Source: Verrucomicrobiota bacterium
GTDB lineage: Bacteria; Verrucomicrobiota; Verrucomicrobiia; Limisphaerales; AV2
DNA length: 6,996 bases
Direction: 5' to 3'
Assembly (NCBI GenBank): GCA_003219675.1
Contig: QHPW01000323.1
Location: 1 to 6,996 of the forward strand
Shown: positions 1 through 6,026 of the stretch, one piece after another
Numbering within the stretch: position 1 is the stretch's first letter
How the letters are laid out: every line of letters begins with the position of its first letter
Position numbers and translations under genes: made by a program
The notes under the pieces: model-generated
The model's database searches: none
Seen by the model: only the letters and a program-made list of their open reading frames with translations
Told to the model about the DNA's origin: nothing

Positions 1-479
1 TCGAGCGCGGCGTGCGTTTCGTGCAATTGTTTCATGAGGGTTGGGACCACCACAGCGAAGTGGTCAACGGCATTAAAGACCAGACGGGGAAAACCGACCA
101 GGCCAGCGCCGCGCTCGTCCAGGACCTCAAACAACGCGGGTTGCTGGACGATACCCTGGTGATCTGGGGCGGCGAATTCGGCCGCACTCCTATGGTTGAG
201 GCCAACGCCGATTTCGGCCGGAAATGGGGCCGCGACCATCATCCACAGGCCTTCACTGTCTGGCTGGCGGGCGGCGGCATCAAGCCCGGAATTACCCTCG
301 GCCAGACAGACGACATAGGATTCCACGTCGTTAGCGACAAAGTGCACGTCCATGACCTGCACGCGACCATTCTCAAACTTCTGGGCTTCGATCACACAAA
401 GCTCATCTATCGCTTCCAGGGCCGCGATTTTCGTCTGACCGATGTGGAAGGGGAAATCGTGGAAAAGCTACTGGCCTGA
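1..479 (+). CDS. DUF1501 family protein, C-terminal part (5' end outside window)
   Basis: The reading frame is already open at base 3 (E-R-G-V-R-F-V-Q-L-F-H-E-G-W-D-H-H) and ends in TGA at 477-479, so this is the last ~158 residues of a longer gene; the GTG at 12 is internal, not the true start. Visible DUF1501 hallmarks are the TDQASAALVQDLKQRGLLDD segment, the WGGEFGRTP motif, GRDHHPQAFTVWLAGGG, a GQTDDIG segment, and a C-terminal VHDLHATILKLLGFDH block. DUF1501 proteins belong to the alkaline phosphatase/sulfatase-like fold group, usually carry a Tat-type leader, and in Planctomycetes and Verrucomicrobia commonly sit after DUF1549/DUF1553 cytochrome-type genes. The actual substrate is unknown. 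The next gene (dnaN) converges on it with a 59-bp gap, so this is the end of its operon. Family assignment is secure; biochemical role is not. Confidence 0.92.
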   Translation, partial: ERGVRFVQLFHEGWDHHSEVVNGIKDQTGKTDQASAALVQDLKQRGLLDDTLVIWGGEFGRTPMVEANADFGRKWGRDHHPQAFTVWLAGGGIKPGITLGQTDDIGFHVVSDKVHVHDLHATILKLLGFDHTKLIYRFQGRDFRLTDVEGEIVEKLLA

Positions 480-512
480 TCCTGATTCGTCTCGTCTGCC
501 CATGAAAACTTC

Positions 513-527
513 CTTTTGTTGCAAAAG
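513..527. terminator. Weak hairpin between convergent DUF1501 and dnaN genes
   Basis: A perfect 6-bp inverted repeat CTTTTG-TTG-CAAAAG lies in the 59-bp gap between the two converging genes and could form a hairpin in either transcript. It is AT-rich in the stem and has no clean T-tract after it on either strand, so it is only a possible weak bidirectional terminator. I see no better candidate in this gap. Confidence 0.2.
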
Positions 528-538
528 CTCGGCGCCTG

Positions 539-1648
539 CTAACTCATTCGCATGGGCATGATGACGTAGAGGAAGGGGCCGTTTATTTTCACCACGCCCG
601 GGCTGAGTTCGTCTGTCAACTCCAGAAATACCTCGTCGTTTTCCAACGCTTTGAGCGGGTCCATCAGATAGCCCGGATTGAACGCGATGGCCAGGTCTTT
701 GCCTTTGTAGTTGATGGCGATGCTTTCCCGGGCCTCCCCGACTTCGGGAGTGTTGGCTGTGATGGTGAGATTGTTTTTGGAAAAGGTCAGTTTTACCGAG
801 TTGGATTTCTCACTCGTCATGATCTCGGCGCGCCGCAACGCCTGCAGCAGTTCTTCTCGCGCCAGGGTGACCCGTTCGGCGGCCTCGGCCGGGATGACCT
901 GCTTGTAATTCGGATAATTGCCCTCGACCAGCTTGGTAATCACCACGACCGAGTAACCATTCTCGCCTTTCAGGTTAAACAATGCCTGATTTTCAGTGAA
1001 TTTGATCTCAATATCGCCGGTTTGCTGCAAAAGCCGGTTTAGCTCGTTGATCGTTTTGGTCGGGACGATGAACTCGGACTGGCTGTCTGGATTGATATCC
1101 ACCTCTTCGTCTGTAAGCGCCAATCGCCGGCCGTCCGTCGCGACCATCGTGATTTTGTGATCCTTCAAGCTCATGTAAATCCCGTTCAACACATAGCGGG
1201 TCTCGTCTGTGGACACCGCGAAAGAAGTCTTGCGCAGCATCGCTCTCATCTTTTCCTGCGGCAGGATGATCCTGTTCTTCTCGCTGAATTTTGGCAGCGG
1301 CGGAAACTCCTCTTCCGGAAGGCCGTTTAGTTTATAAAAGGACGCTCCTGACTTGATCTTACAGGCGTTTTTTTCGTCCACTTCAATTTCTATCTCCGAA
1401 TTGCTCAACTCCCTTCCTATGCCGAACAGCTTTTTGACCGGAACGGTAAATGCCCCCTCTTTCTTGATTTCCGCCTCCACCGCGCAGGAAACTGTCACGT
1501 CAAGGTCGGTCGCAGTCAGCTCCAGTTTCTTTTGCGCTCCCCGGAGCAGGACATTGGAAAGAATCGGCAGCGTGGTTCGGGAACTGACAATATTCTGAAC
1601 GGCCTGCAGGCCGTTGATCAGTTGCTCTTTTGCAATCGTGAATTTCAT
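539..1648 (-). CDS. dnaN: DNA polymerase III beta subunit (sliding clamp)
   Basis: The 369-residue product matches the usual ~366-residue length of the bacterial clamp, a ring-shaped dimer that tethers DNA polymerase III and other DnaN-binding proteins to DNA in the cytoplasm. Three repeated clamp domains are expected, roughly residues 1-125, 126-250 and 251-369. Recognisable pieces are SRTTLPILSNVLL (23-35), ATDLDVTVS (46-54), VATDGRRLAL (169-178), FIVPTKTINELNRLL (193-207), YPNYKQVIP (245-253) and the closing YVIMPMRMS. The TDGRRL loop and the VIMPMR tail form the known client-binding pocket, so the protein looks functional. The ATG at 1646-1648 is preceded by AAGG with a 5-nt gap (1654-1657), and the frame carries no family sequence upstream of it. 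It appears monocistronic here: no dnaA or recF is next to it, unlike the classical dnaA-dnaN-recF order. It has its own promoter at 1705-1733. Confidence 0.98.
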   Translation of the reverse strand: MKFTIAKEQLINGLQAVQNIVSSRTTLPILSNVLLRGAQKKLELTATDLDVTVSCAVEAEIKKEGAFTVPVKKLFGIGRELSNSEIEIEVDEKNACKIKSGASFYKLNGLPEEEFPPLPKFSEKNRIILPQEKMRAMLRKTSFAVSTDETRYVLNGIYMSLKDHKITMVATDGRRLALTDEEVDINPDSQSEFIVPTKTINELNRLLQQTGDIEIKFTENQALFNLKGENGYSVVVITKLVEGNYPNYKQVIPAEAAERVTLAREELLQALRRAEIMTSEKSNSVKLTFSKNNLTITANTPEVGEARESIAINYKGKDLAIAFNPGYLMDPLKALENDEVFLELTDELSPGVVKINGPFLYVIMPMRMS

Positions 1649-1702
1649 CGGCGCCTTACTATTGCTGGTCTCTGAAGAAAGAAAAGCATTCTTATTAAGG
1701 GG

Positions 1703-1711
1703 TGTGAATAA
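1703..1711 (-). promoter_or_regulatory. Putative DnaA box overlapping dnaN -10 box
   Basis: The minus strand reads TTATTCACA, an exact match to the DnaA-box consensus TTATNCACA. It contains the whole predicted dnaN -10 hexamer, so bound DnaA would compete with RNA polymerase. A one-mismatch relative, TTATTAACA, lies on the plus strand at 1832-1840. A single 9-mer can occur by chance (roughly 0.2 expected in a window this size, counting both strands), but its placement on the promoter of a replication gene raises its credibility. Confidence 0.4.
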
Positions 1712-1733
1712 GGCAAATAAACTGCAGTGTCAA
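1705..1733 (-). promoter_or_regulatory. Predicted sigma70-type promoter of dnaN
   Basis: Reading the minus strand, a perfect -35 box TTGACA (1728-1733) is followed by a 17-bp spacer and a -10 box TATTCA (1705-1710), four of six matches to TATAAT. The start of transcription would fall near 1698, giving a leader of about 50 nt before the dnaN ATG. Spacing and position are ideal, so this is the best promoter in the window. Confidence 0.7.
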
Positions 1734-1901
1734 GGCCGGCTCAAGCACTTAGGAAAGAAAAAGCATGGAGAAAGAAAAGCCGGGCGCGGAAAGATCCGGA
1801 AAGTGGAAGAGAAAGGACAAAGAACAAAATTTTATTAACAGGAAGTGAACTGAAAAGTGAAGCCTTTTGATCCGGTTAATGACAGAAGGCAAAGCAGGCC
1901 G

Positions 1902-1941
1902 TGACAAAAATAAAGCGGCCGGATGGTCAGATCCGGCCGCT
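1902..1941 (-). terminator. Rho-independent terminator of the Cys-rich repeat gene
   Basis: A perfect 11-bp GC-rich inverted repeat (AGCGGCCGGAT at 1914-1924, its complement at 1931-1941) has a 6-nt loop. On the minus strand it is followed at once by TTTATTTTTG. It begins 20 bp past the TGA of the Cys-rich gene. Stem strength, T-tract and position are all textbook for an intrinsic terminator and confirm that the gene is transcribed on the minus strand. Confidence 0.9.
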
Positions 1942-1961
1942 CTGCACTGCAGAAAAGGAGA

Positions 1962-2270
1962 TCACTTCTCTTTTTTTTCTTCCTTCTTATTGCACTTTTC
2001 GCAGACTTTGTGCTCTTTGGCCGCGTCAACGCAGCACTTGTGAGTGCATTCCTTGCCTTGAGCGATGGCTTTGTCGCAGCAGGAAGCGTCCTTTTGGCAT
2101 TTTTCGCAAAGCTTGTGGTCTTTGTGCGCCTTGACGCAACATTCGTGCTCACATTCCTTGCCTTTGGCTTTCGCCTTGACGCAACAGCTTTCGCCCGCAA
2201 GGACGGCGCTGGCACCAACCATCAGAGCCACAGCGAAGGCCAATCCCGTCAATGTTCCATTTAACTTCAT
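1962..2270 (-). CDS. Secreted Cys/His-rich protein with two tandem 35-residue repeats
   Basis: The chosen ATG (2268-2270) gives 102 residues and has a strong AAAGGA ribosome site seven bases upstream (2278-2283); the frame stays open to 2345, but those 25 extra residues are basic, overlap the leader hairpins and hide the signal peptide. Residues 1-25 (K2, then a hydrophobic run ending SAVLA) are a signal peptide, probably cut after A25; there is no lipobox cysteine. The mature part is two repeats, residues 28-62 and 63-97, identical at 23 of 35 positions, followed by a Lys/Glu tail. Each repeat reads CC-x9-CxHxCC-x9-CxxC: seven cysteines plus conserved His at repeat positions 15 and 25. Fourteen Cys in 77 mature residues suggest metal binding or disulfide knots outside the cytoplasm; which is unknown. 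I do not recognise a named family. It is a single-gene unit with its own leader and terminator. Confidence 0.85.
   Translation of the reverse strand: MKLNGTLTGLAFAVALMVGASAVLAGESCCVKAKAKGKECEHECCVKAHKDHKLCEKCQKDASCCDKAIAQGKECTHKCCVDAAKEHKVCEKCNKKEEKKEK
1980..2189 (-). repeat. Tandem 105-bp coding repeat (two copies)
   Basis: Two head-to-tail 35-codon units (2085-2189 and 1980-2084) inside the Cys-rich gene encode the two Cys/His modules. All seven cysteines and the histidines at positions 15 and 25 are kept in both copies, while most differences fall at Lys/Glu/Asp/Ala positions. This pattern points to an old internal duplication held by selection on the Cys/His framework. Confidence 0.85.
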
Positions 2271-2309
2271 TTTATGATCCTTTCTAATTTTTTTTAACCG
2301 AACACTCAT

Positions 2310-2358
2310 AAGCCCCCGGCTTTGGCGTTTCCCCGAGGCACCCACCTCCGGGGGAAAC
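2310..2358 (-). promoter_or_regulatory. Structured 5' leader of the Cys-rich gene (two hairpins)
   Basis: Two adjacent inverted repeats lie 40-88 bases upstream of the start codon. The first in the transcript (2327-2358) pairs GTTTCCCC with GGGGAAAC, then GGAGG/CCTC-type inner pairs across a small bulge with a 6-nt loop. The second (2310-2322) is AAGCC-GGG-GGCTT. Between them the minus strand reads AAACGCC. The AAACGCCAAAGCC...GGCTT string resembles the ACGCAAAGCC core of class I cyclic-di-GMP (GEMM) riboswitches, but the GNRA-capped helix and the 3' GGTTACC part are not seen, so I do not call a riboswitch. A short run of A follows (2286-2295 as T on the plus strand) just before the ribosome site. 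Function could be RNA stability, translation control or a divergent sensor. Confidence 0.35.
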
Positions 2359-2856
2359 AGACAGGGAACTTATGCGGCGCATACTTGCACATGCCTTTGG
2401 GGCTGTCGACAGGTAAATGGACAGAGTTTTTTCCTTGAGCTGCGCCGGCGAGAGGAATGAAGGCTTGCTTGAGATGGGCAAACTTCTTACCTGTTCATCG
2501 CCGGTTCGCCCGGCCAGGCCACGCTCAGGTTGCCCTTGACGTGGCTGCTGCACATCTTGCGCCCGAAGTGGTTGCGATTACATCAACACACCGGGAAGTG
2601 TCTTGTTTTCAGCCTTGATGTCCCAAAGCTGGAATACCCTTTTTGTTTTTTGGAAAAACGGGGCCCTGGAATGCGTGACTTTCAGCGCGACGGAGTCCTT
2701 GGAAGTCGGTTCATGAGCATCCCGCAACCCTTGAAGTTCGGATAGCGCAATGGCGGCACACGCTTTGCTGGAATTTCCCGGGGCTTTGATGGGTTTGGTC
2801 AGGAGGCATTTTTTAGAGGCGCGTCGCAAGCAAGGGCGGAAACTGTAGAAAACGAA
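2359..2856. other. Intergenic region without a convincing intact gene
   Basis: About 500 bp lie between the Cys-rich gene leader and the small zinc-ribbon gene, which are divergently oriented. Open frames exist on both strands (for example 2578-2829 minus, 2530-2745 plus), but they overlap each other, match no family I know and lack ribosome sites. Two details stand out: a perfect 10-bp palindrome CTGTCGACAG at 2403-2412, which could be an operator for the Cys-rich gene, and a 31-codon GC3-rich open stretch at 2487-2582 on the minus strand. I found no tRNA, no clear -35/-10 pair and no insertion-sequence termini. Confidence 0.5.
2487..2582 (-). pseudogene. Possible 3' remnant of a lost gene
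   Basis: This short minus-strand frame runs 31 codons from just after an in-frame TGA (2583-2585) to a TAA at 2487-2489, encoding a peptide that includes NHFGRKMCSSHVKG and ends AWPGEPAMNR. Nearly every codon ends in G or C, unlike the mixed sequence on both sides, which is the usual mark of once-selected coding DNA in a GC-rich genome. There is no start codon at its head and no ribosome site. I do not recognise the peptide. It may be a decayed gene tail, a small unannotated gene starting at the inner ATG, or chance. Confidence 0.2.
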
Positions 2857-3084
2857 ATGAAAATCGTTTGCGCATGGTGCAACAAGAAGATCGGCGGCAA
2901 AGGGACACTTTTAAGCCACGGAATTTGCAAAAAGTGCCTCCTCCAGCTCAAGCAGCCGCAGTTCGATTTCATGCAGAAGCTGCCGGTTTCCCCGTCACCC
3001 TCTCTCCGCATTCGGATGACCAACCGCGGTCGCCCGGTTAGAGCGGCGGGTCGCCAGCAGCCGGCGTTGAGGCTTCTGGGCTAG
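2857..3084 (+). CDS. Small zinc-ribbon-like protein (CAWC...HGICKKC)
   Basis: The 75-residue product opens MKIVCAWCNKK and continues LLSHGICKKCLLQL, giving CxxC at C5/C8 and HxxCxxC at H21, C24 and C27. Short bacterial proteins with a CAWC...SHGICxxC layout are common and are thought to bind one zinc ion; their partners are mostly unknown, so no function is assigned. The conserved core ends near residue 40; the rest is Arg/Pro-rich and unlike the family, and the TAG stop at 3082-3084 lies inside the left arm of a palindromic repeat, so the original tail may have been replaced. The ATG is the only start that keeps the first cysteine pair; upstream GGCGGAA is a weak, distant ribosome site. It faces the transporter gene tail to tail with a 39-bp gap. 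Confidence 0.7.
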   Translation: MKIVCAWCNKKIGGKGTLLSHGICKKCLLQLKQPQFDFMQKLPVSPSPSLRIRMTNRGRPVRAAGRQQPALRLLG

Positions 3085-3127
3085 TGTGCTGTTCGAATGC
3101 CCATCCAATTTGTGAACAGCACACTAG
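3081..3127. repeat. 47-bp perfect palindromic element between convergent genes
   Basis: A perfect 14-bp inverted repeat has arms CTAGTGTGCTGTTC (3081-3094) and its complement (3114-3127) around a 19-nt centre. The left arm carries the TAG stop of the zinc-ribbon gene (3082-3084) and the right arm carries the TAG stop of the transporter gene (3124-3126, minus strand), in mirror positions. No T-tract follows on either strand, so it is not a standard intrinsic terminator, though the hairpin could still protect or end both transcripts. The tidy CTAG ends suggest a short mobile or REP-like palindrome inserted between two gene ends. Other copies in the genome would settle this. Confidence 0.85.
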
Positions 3128-4326
3128 GTTCCAAATCGTGCCCCTTTCTTCTCCGGTCCGAGCAGGATGACCACGATCCCCAGGAGAAACACCGTCAATG
3201 CGGTCAACGCCATCGCGTTGGAATAATTCAGTGTCTTCGAGAAAACGGCCTCGAGATAAGCCACCCTCCCGGCGAGCAAGACGCCGCATTGGTAGGCGAA
3301 CCCGGGCAGAAACCCGCGCACAGAGTCCGGAGACAGTTCGGTGATGTGCGCAGGGATGACCCCCCACGCTCCCTGCACCATGAACTGAATGAGGAACGCG
3401 CCGAGGACCAGAAGCGGTGTGGTTGGCGCGTAAGCCCAGAGTGGAATCATCAACACGGCGAGCATCAACGCCGTCACCATCCCCCGCCGGCGACCGAATC
3501 GGTCCGAGTACAGCCCCACCAGAACGCCGCCGGCGATCGCGCCGATGTTGTAGAGCACCGCGATGACCGCGACCTGTTGCGGGGAAAACCCGCGTTGTAT
3601 TTGAAGAAAGGTCGGATACATATCCTGCGTCCCATGTGAGGCGAAATTCATCATCGTCATCAAGGCCGTCAGATACAGAAAAATCTTCCAGTGGGATACA
3701 ATCGCGATTCCGAGGCCGCTCCAGCTCGCCTGGCGCGATTTTTGCCACACAACAGACTCTTTGATCTTGAAGCGCACAAAAAGCGCCAGCAGTGCCGGCA
3801 GCCCGCCGATGAAAAACATCGGTCGCCACCCCCATTTTGGGAAAACAAAAAAGTAGCAGCACGCTGCCAGGAGGTATCCGACTGCATAACCTTCCTGCAA
3901 GACGCCGGAGAGAACGCCCCGCCATCTCGCGGGCACTTTCTCCATCGCGAGCGATGCGCCGACGCCCCACTCGCCTCCCATGCCGATTCCAAACAAGGCG
4001 CGCAAGATGAGGAATGACTTGTAATCAGGCGCCAGACCTGAAAGAACCTCGACCACGGAATAAAACACCAGATCAATCATCAGCGGAAGCCGGCGCCCGT
4101 AGCGGTCGGCCAAAAGGCCGAAGATGAAAGCGCCGACCGGCCGAAACGCGAGAGTGACCGCGATGGTCTTCGCGATTTTCGGCACATCGACCTGGAACTC
4201 GTCCGCGATGGTCGGAATGGCGAAGACCAGAACGAAGAAGTCAAACGCGTCGAGAGTCCAGCCAAGGAAACTCGCGATCAAGGCGTTGAGGTAGTCTCTG
4301 CCGTTTTCGTGGCCGGGAGCCGTCAT
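3124..4326 (-). CDS. MFS transporter, sialate/lactate:H+ symporter-like
   Basis: The 400-residue product is an inner-membrane major facilitator protein with about 12 hydrophobic segments. The MFS loop motif appears twice, GLLADRYGRRLP (70-81) after helix 2 and GLYSDRFGRRRG (271-282) after helix 8, marking the two six-helix halves. FLGWTLDAFDFFVLVF near the N-terminus, FRPVGAFIFG (61-70) and RALFGIGMGGEWGVG (109-123) are typical of the SHS family that includes NanT and Jen1-type carriers of sialate, lactate and other monocarboxylates. The substrate cannot be read from sequence and no sialic-acid or lactate catabolic gene is nearby. The ATG at 4324-4326 is preferred because family similarity begins just after it; a TTG at 4398 would add 24 unrelated residues. 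No strong ribosome site is seen. Length is slightly short for the family, and the stop lies inside the palindromic element. The gene is divergent from the histidine kinase. Confidence 0.9.
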   Translation of the reverse strand: MTAPGHENGRDYLNALIASFLGWTLDAFDFFVLVFAIPTIADEFQVDVPKIAKTIAVTLAFRPVGAFIFGLLADRYGRRLPLMIDLVFYSVVEVLSGLAPDYKSFLILRALFGIGMGGEWGVGASLAMEKVPARWRGVLSGVLQEGYAVGYLLAACCYFFVFPKWGWRPMFFIGGLPALLALFVRFKIKESVVWQKSRQASWSGLGIAIVSHWKIFLYLTALMTMMNFASHGTQDMYPTFLQIQRGFSPQQVAVIAVLYNIGAIAGGVLVGLYSDRFGRRRGMVTALMLAVLMIPLWAYAPTTPLLVLGAFLIQFMVQGAWGVIPAHITELSPDSVRGFLPGFAYQCGVLLAGRVAYLEAVFSKTLNYSNAMALTALTVFLLGIVVILLGPEKKGARFGT

Positions 4327-4458
4327 ATGCTGGCCTATAAATGGAGTTGCCGCGCCCCCGACTCTAATCGCTCCGGGCGGCACGGCGCGAACACGCAATT
4401 TCCGCCAGCGGCTTTATTTTGACTGAGTCGAACGATTCGCTTAGCCTTGCGCCGATGT

Positions 4459-4488
4459 TTGTAAAGGTCGAGAATTCGGTTTTATAAA
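4459..4488 (+). promoter_or_regulatory. Predicted promoter of the histidine kinase gene
   Basis: TTGTAA (4459-4464) and TATAAA (4483-4488) are separated by 18 bp, placing transcription start near 4495 and leaving a leader of about 35 nt before the ATG. The -35 box matches four of six consensus bases, the -10 five of six. TTTATAAA (4481-4488) is palindromic, so a -10 could serve the opposite strand too. A weaker pair, TTGACT (4419-4424) and TAGCCT (4442-4447) with 17-bp spacing, lies upstream on the same strand. Confidence 0.45.
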
Positions 4489-4529
4489 CAGGACCGTCTT
4501 TTAACCGCAGCCGCAGAAGGCGGAACAAC

Positions 4530-6026
4530 ATGAACAGGTCATCCCGGCGAAACAGCATTGCAGCATTCGTAGTGGCGCTGGCCCTTTTGTCCTCCATCGG
4601 AGTGTTGTTGTATCGCAGCACCGCCAACCAGGCCGAAACCATGCGTTGGGTGGCGCACACCCATGCGGTGCTGGCCGGCATTCAGGAATTGATTTTGCGG
4701 CTCACCGATGCCGAGGCTGGCCGGCGCGGCTTTATCATGACCGGACGGGACCGGTATCTGGTGCATTACACCAACGCGGCTGAGAAAGTAAACAAAGTGT
4801 TGGCCGAGCTCCGTGAACGGACCGCGGACGACTCGCGGCAACAGCGGACCTGCGACGCTTTGGAACCGCTCATTCGCCAGCGGTTAGCCGTGCATGCCGA
4901 GAGTATTGGCGCCCAATTGAAGGGCGCAGGCCCGGAGACTCAATTGAGGCTGACCGAAAAAGGGCAGGACATCATGGAAGAAATCCGGACTTTGATCGCG
5001 CAGATGGACGCGGCCGAACGCGGGCTGCTGAAGACACGGCAGTCTGCCGCCCAGGCCAATCTTCGGGAAACCAAACAGGTTGCTCTGGTCGGGGCGGTCG
5101 CCAGTTTCGCCATGCTGACGTGGGTCTTCGTCCTGTTGCTTCGCGAGAACGGACGCCGCCGGCAGGCGGAAGGGGCTCTCCAAAAAAGCAACGAGGAACT
5201 GGAACTCCGCGTCCGGCAACGAACGGCCGAACTCACGCAGGTCCTGGTCGGATACAAGCAGGCGGAACAGGAGATCAAGAAATTGAATGAAGAGCTGGAA
5301 CAACGAGTGGCCGAACGGACCGCTCAACTCGAAGCCGCGAACAAGGAGCTGGAGGCGTTTTCGTATTCTGTTTCGCACGACTTGCGGGCGCCCCTGCGCC
5401 ACATCGGCGGCTTTGTTGAAATGTTGCGGGAAGAGGCTTCATCGGCCTTGAACGAAAAGAGCCGCCAGCACCTCCAGGTCATCACCGAATCCACCAACCA
5501 AATGGGCAGTCTGATCGACAACCTGCTGGCGTTTTCCAGAATGGGGCGCGCTGAAGTCAAAAGAACTCAGGTCAACATGGACGATCTTATGAAGGAAGTC
5601 CTGAAAGAGGCGCGGCGCGAGGCAGAGGGCAGAACAATTGAATGGGAGATGGATCCGCTGCCAGCGGTCCTCGGAGACCGCTCAATGCTCAGGCAGGTCT
5701 GGGTCAATCTGATTTCGAACGCACTAAAATACTCGCGTCCGCGGGAGCGGGCCAGGATACAGGTTCGCTGCTCGAAGAACCGGGCGAATGAGTGGCAATT
5801 CTCCGTGCACGACAACGGGGCAGGCTTCGACATGCAATACGCGGACAAACTTTTTGGAGTATTCCAGCGCCTGCACCAGGTTGAGGAATTCGAAGGCACC
5901 GGCATTGGCCTGGCCAATGTGCGCCGGATTGTCCATCGCCACGGCGGACGCACCTGGGCTGAGGGCAAACTCAATGAAGGCGCGACCTTTTATTTCACGC
6001 TTCCAGACCCCACGACGGTTTCTTGA
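4530..6026 (+). CDS. CHASE3-domain membrane sensor histidine kinase
   Basis: The 498-residue protein is a two-component sensor that would autophosphorylate on histidine and pass the phosphate to a response regulator. A first membrane helix spans about 11-28, then a CHASE3-type extracytoplasmic domain (about 38-183, with the typical DAEAGRRGFIMTGRDRYL at 60-77), a second helix (184-204), a coiled coil (210-277), the HisKA dimerisation domain with SVSHDLRAPLRH and phospho-acceptor His283, and a HATPase domain: N box NLISNALKYS (393-402), G1 DNGAGFD (428-434), F box LFGVFQRLH (441-449), G2 GTGIGLA (456-462). All catalytic motifs are intact. The kinase core resembles the phytochrome-associated class (FSYSVSHDLRAPLRHI), but no PAS, GAF or phytochrome domain is present. 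AAGGCGGA (4517-4524) provides a ribosome site five bases before the ATG. No response regulator lies beside it in the window, so its partner and signal are unknown. Confidence 0.93.
   Translation: MNRSSRRNSIAAFVVALALLSSIGVLLYRSTANQAETMRWVAHTHAVLAGIQELILRLTDAEAGRRGFIMTGRDRYLVHYTNAAEKVNKVLAELRERTADDSRQQRTCDALEPLIRQRLAVHAESIGAQLKGAGPETQLRLTEKGQDIMEEIRTLIAQMDAAERGLLKTRQSAAQANLRETKQVALVGAVASFAMLTWVFVLLLRENGRRRQAEGALQKSNEELELRVRQRTAELTQVLVGYKQAEQEIKKLNEELEQRVAERTAQLEAANKELEAFSYSVSHDLRAPLRHIGGFVEMLREEASSALNEKSRQHLQVITESTNQMGSLIDNLLAFSRMGRAEVKRTQVNMDDLMKEVLKEARREAEGRTIEWEMDPLPAVLGDRSMLRQVWVNLISNALKYSRPRERARIQVRCSKNRANEWQFSVHDNGAGFDMQYADKLFGVFQRLHQVEEFEGTGIGLANVRRIVHRHGGRTWAEGKLNEGATFYFTLPDPTTVS

Noticed and set aside
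1649..1960. Chromosomal origin of replication next to dnaN
   Set aside because: Only one exact DnaA-box match and one near match are seen, with no cluster, no dnaA gene and no clear unwinding element; not enough to call an origin.
1835..2218. 127-codon minus-strand frame across the Cys-rich gene
   Set aside because: It runs through the strong terminator and overlaps the Cys-rich gene in another frame; that gene has the ribosome site, signal peptide and repeats.
2304..2360. Complete class I c-di-GMP riboswitch
   Set aside because: Only a partial core is visible; the GNRA-capped helix, its receptor and the 3' conserved stem are not found, so it is reported only as a structured leader.
3081..3127. 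Palindrome as a standard bidirectional intrinsic terminator
   Set aside because: The stem is perfect, but neither strand has a following T-tract and the 19-nt loop is long, so a mobile or REP-like origin fits at least as well.
3038..3970. Long (310-codon) minus-strand open frame
   Set aside because: It lies inside the transporter gene on the same strand in another frame, is Arg-rich with no recognisable domain, and is a by-product of high GC content.
4327..4398. N-terminal extension of the MFS gene from a TTG start
   Set aside because: The 24 added residues do not resemble the family, and ATG at 4324-4326 sits just before the conserved first helix.
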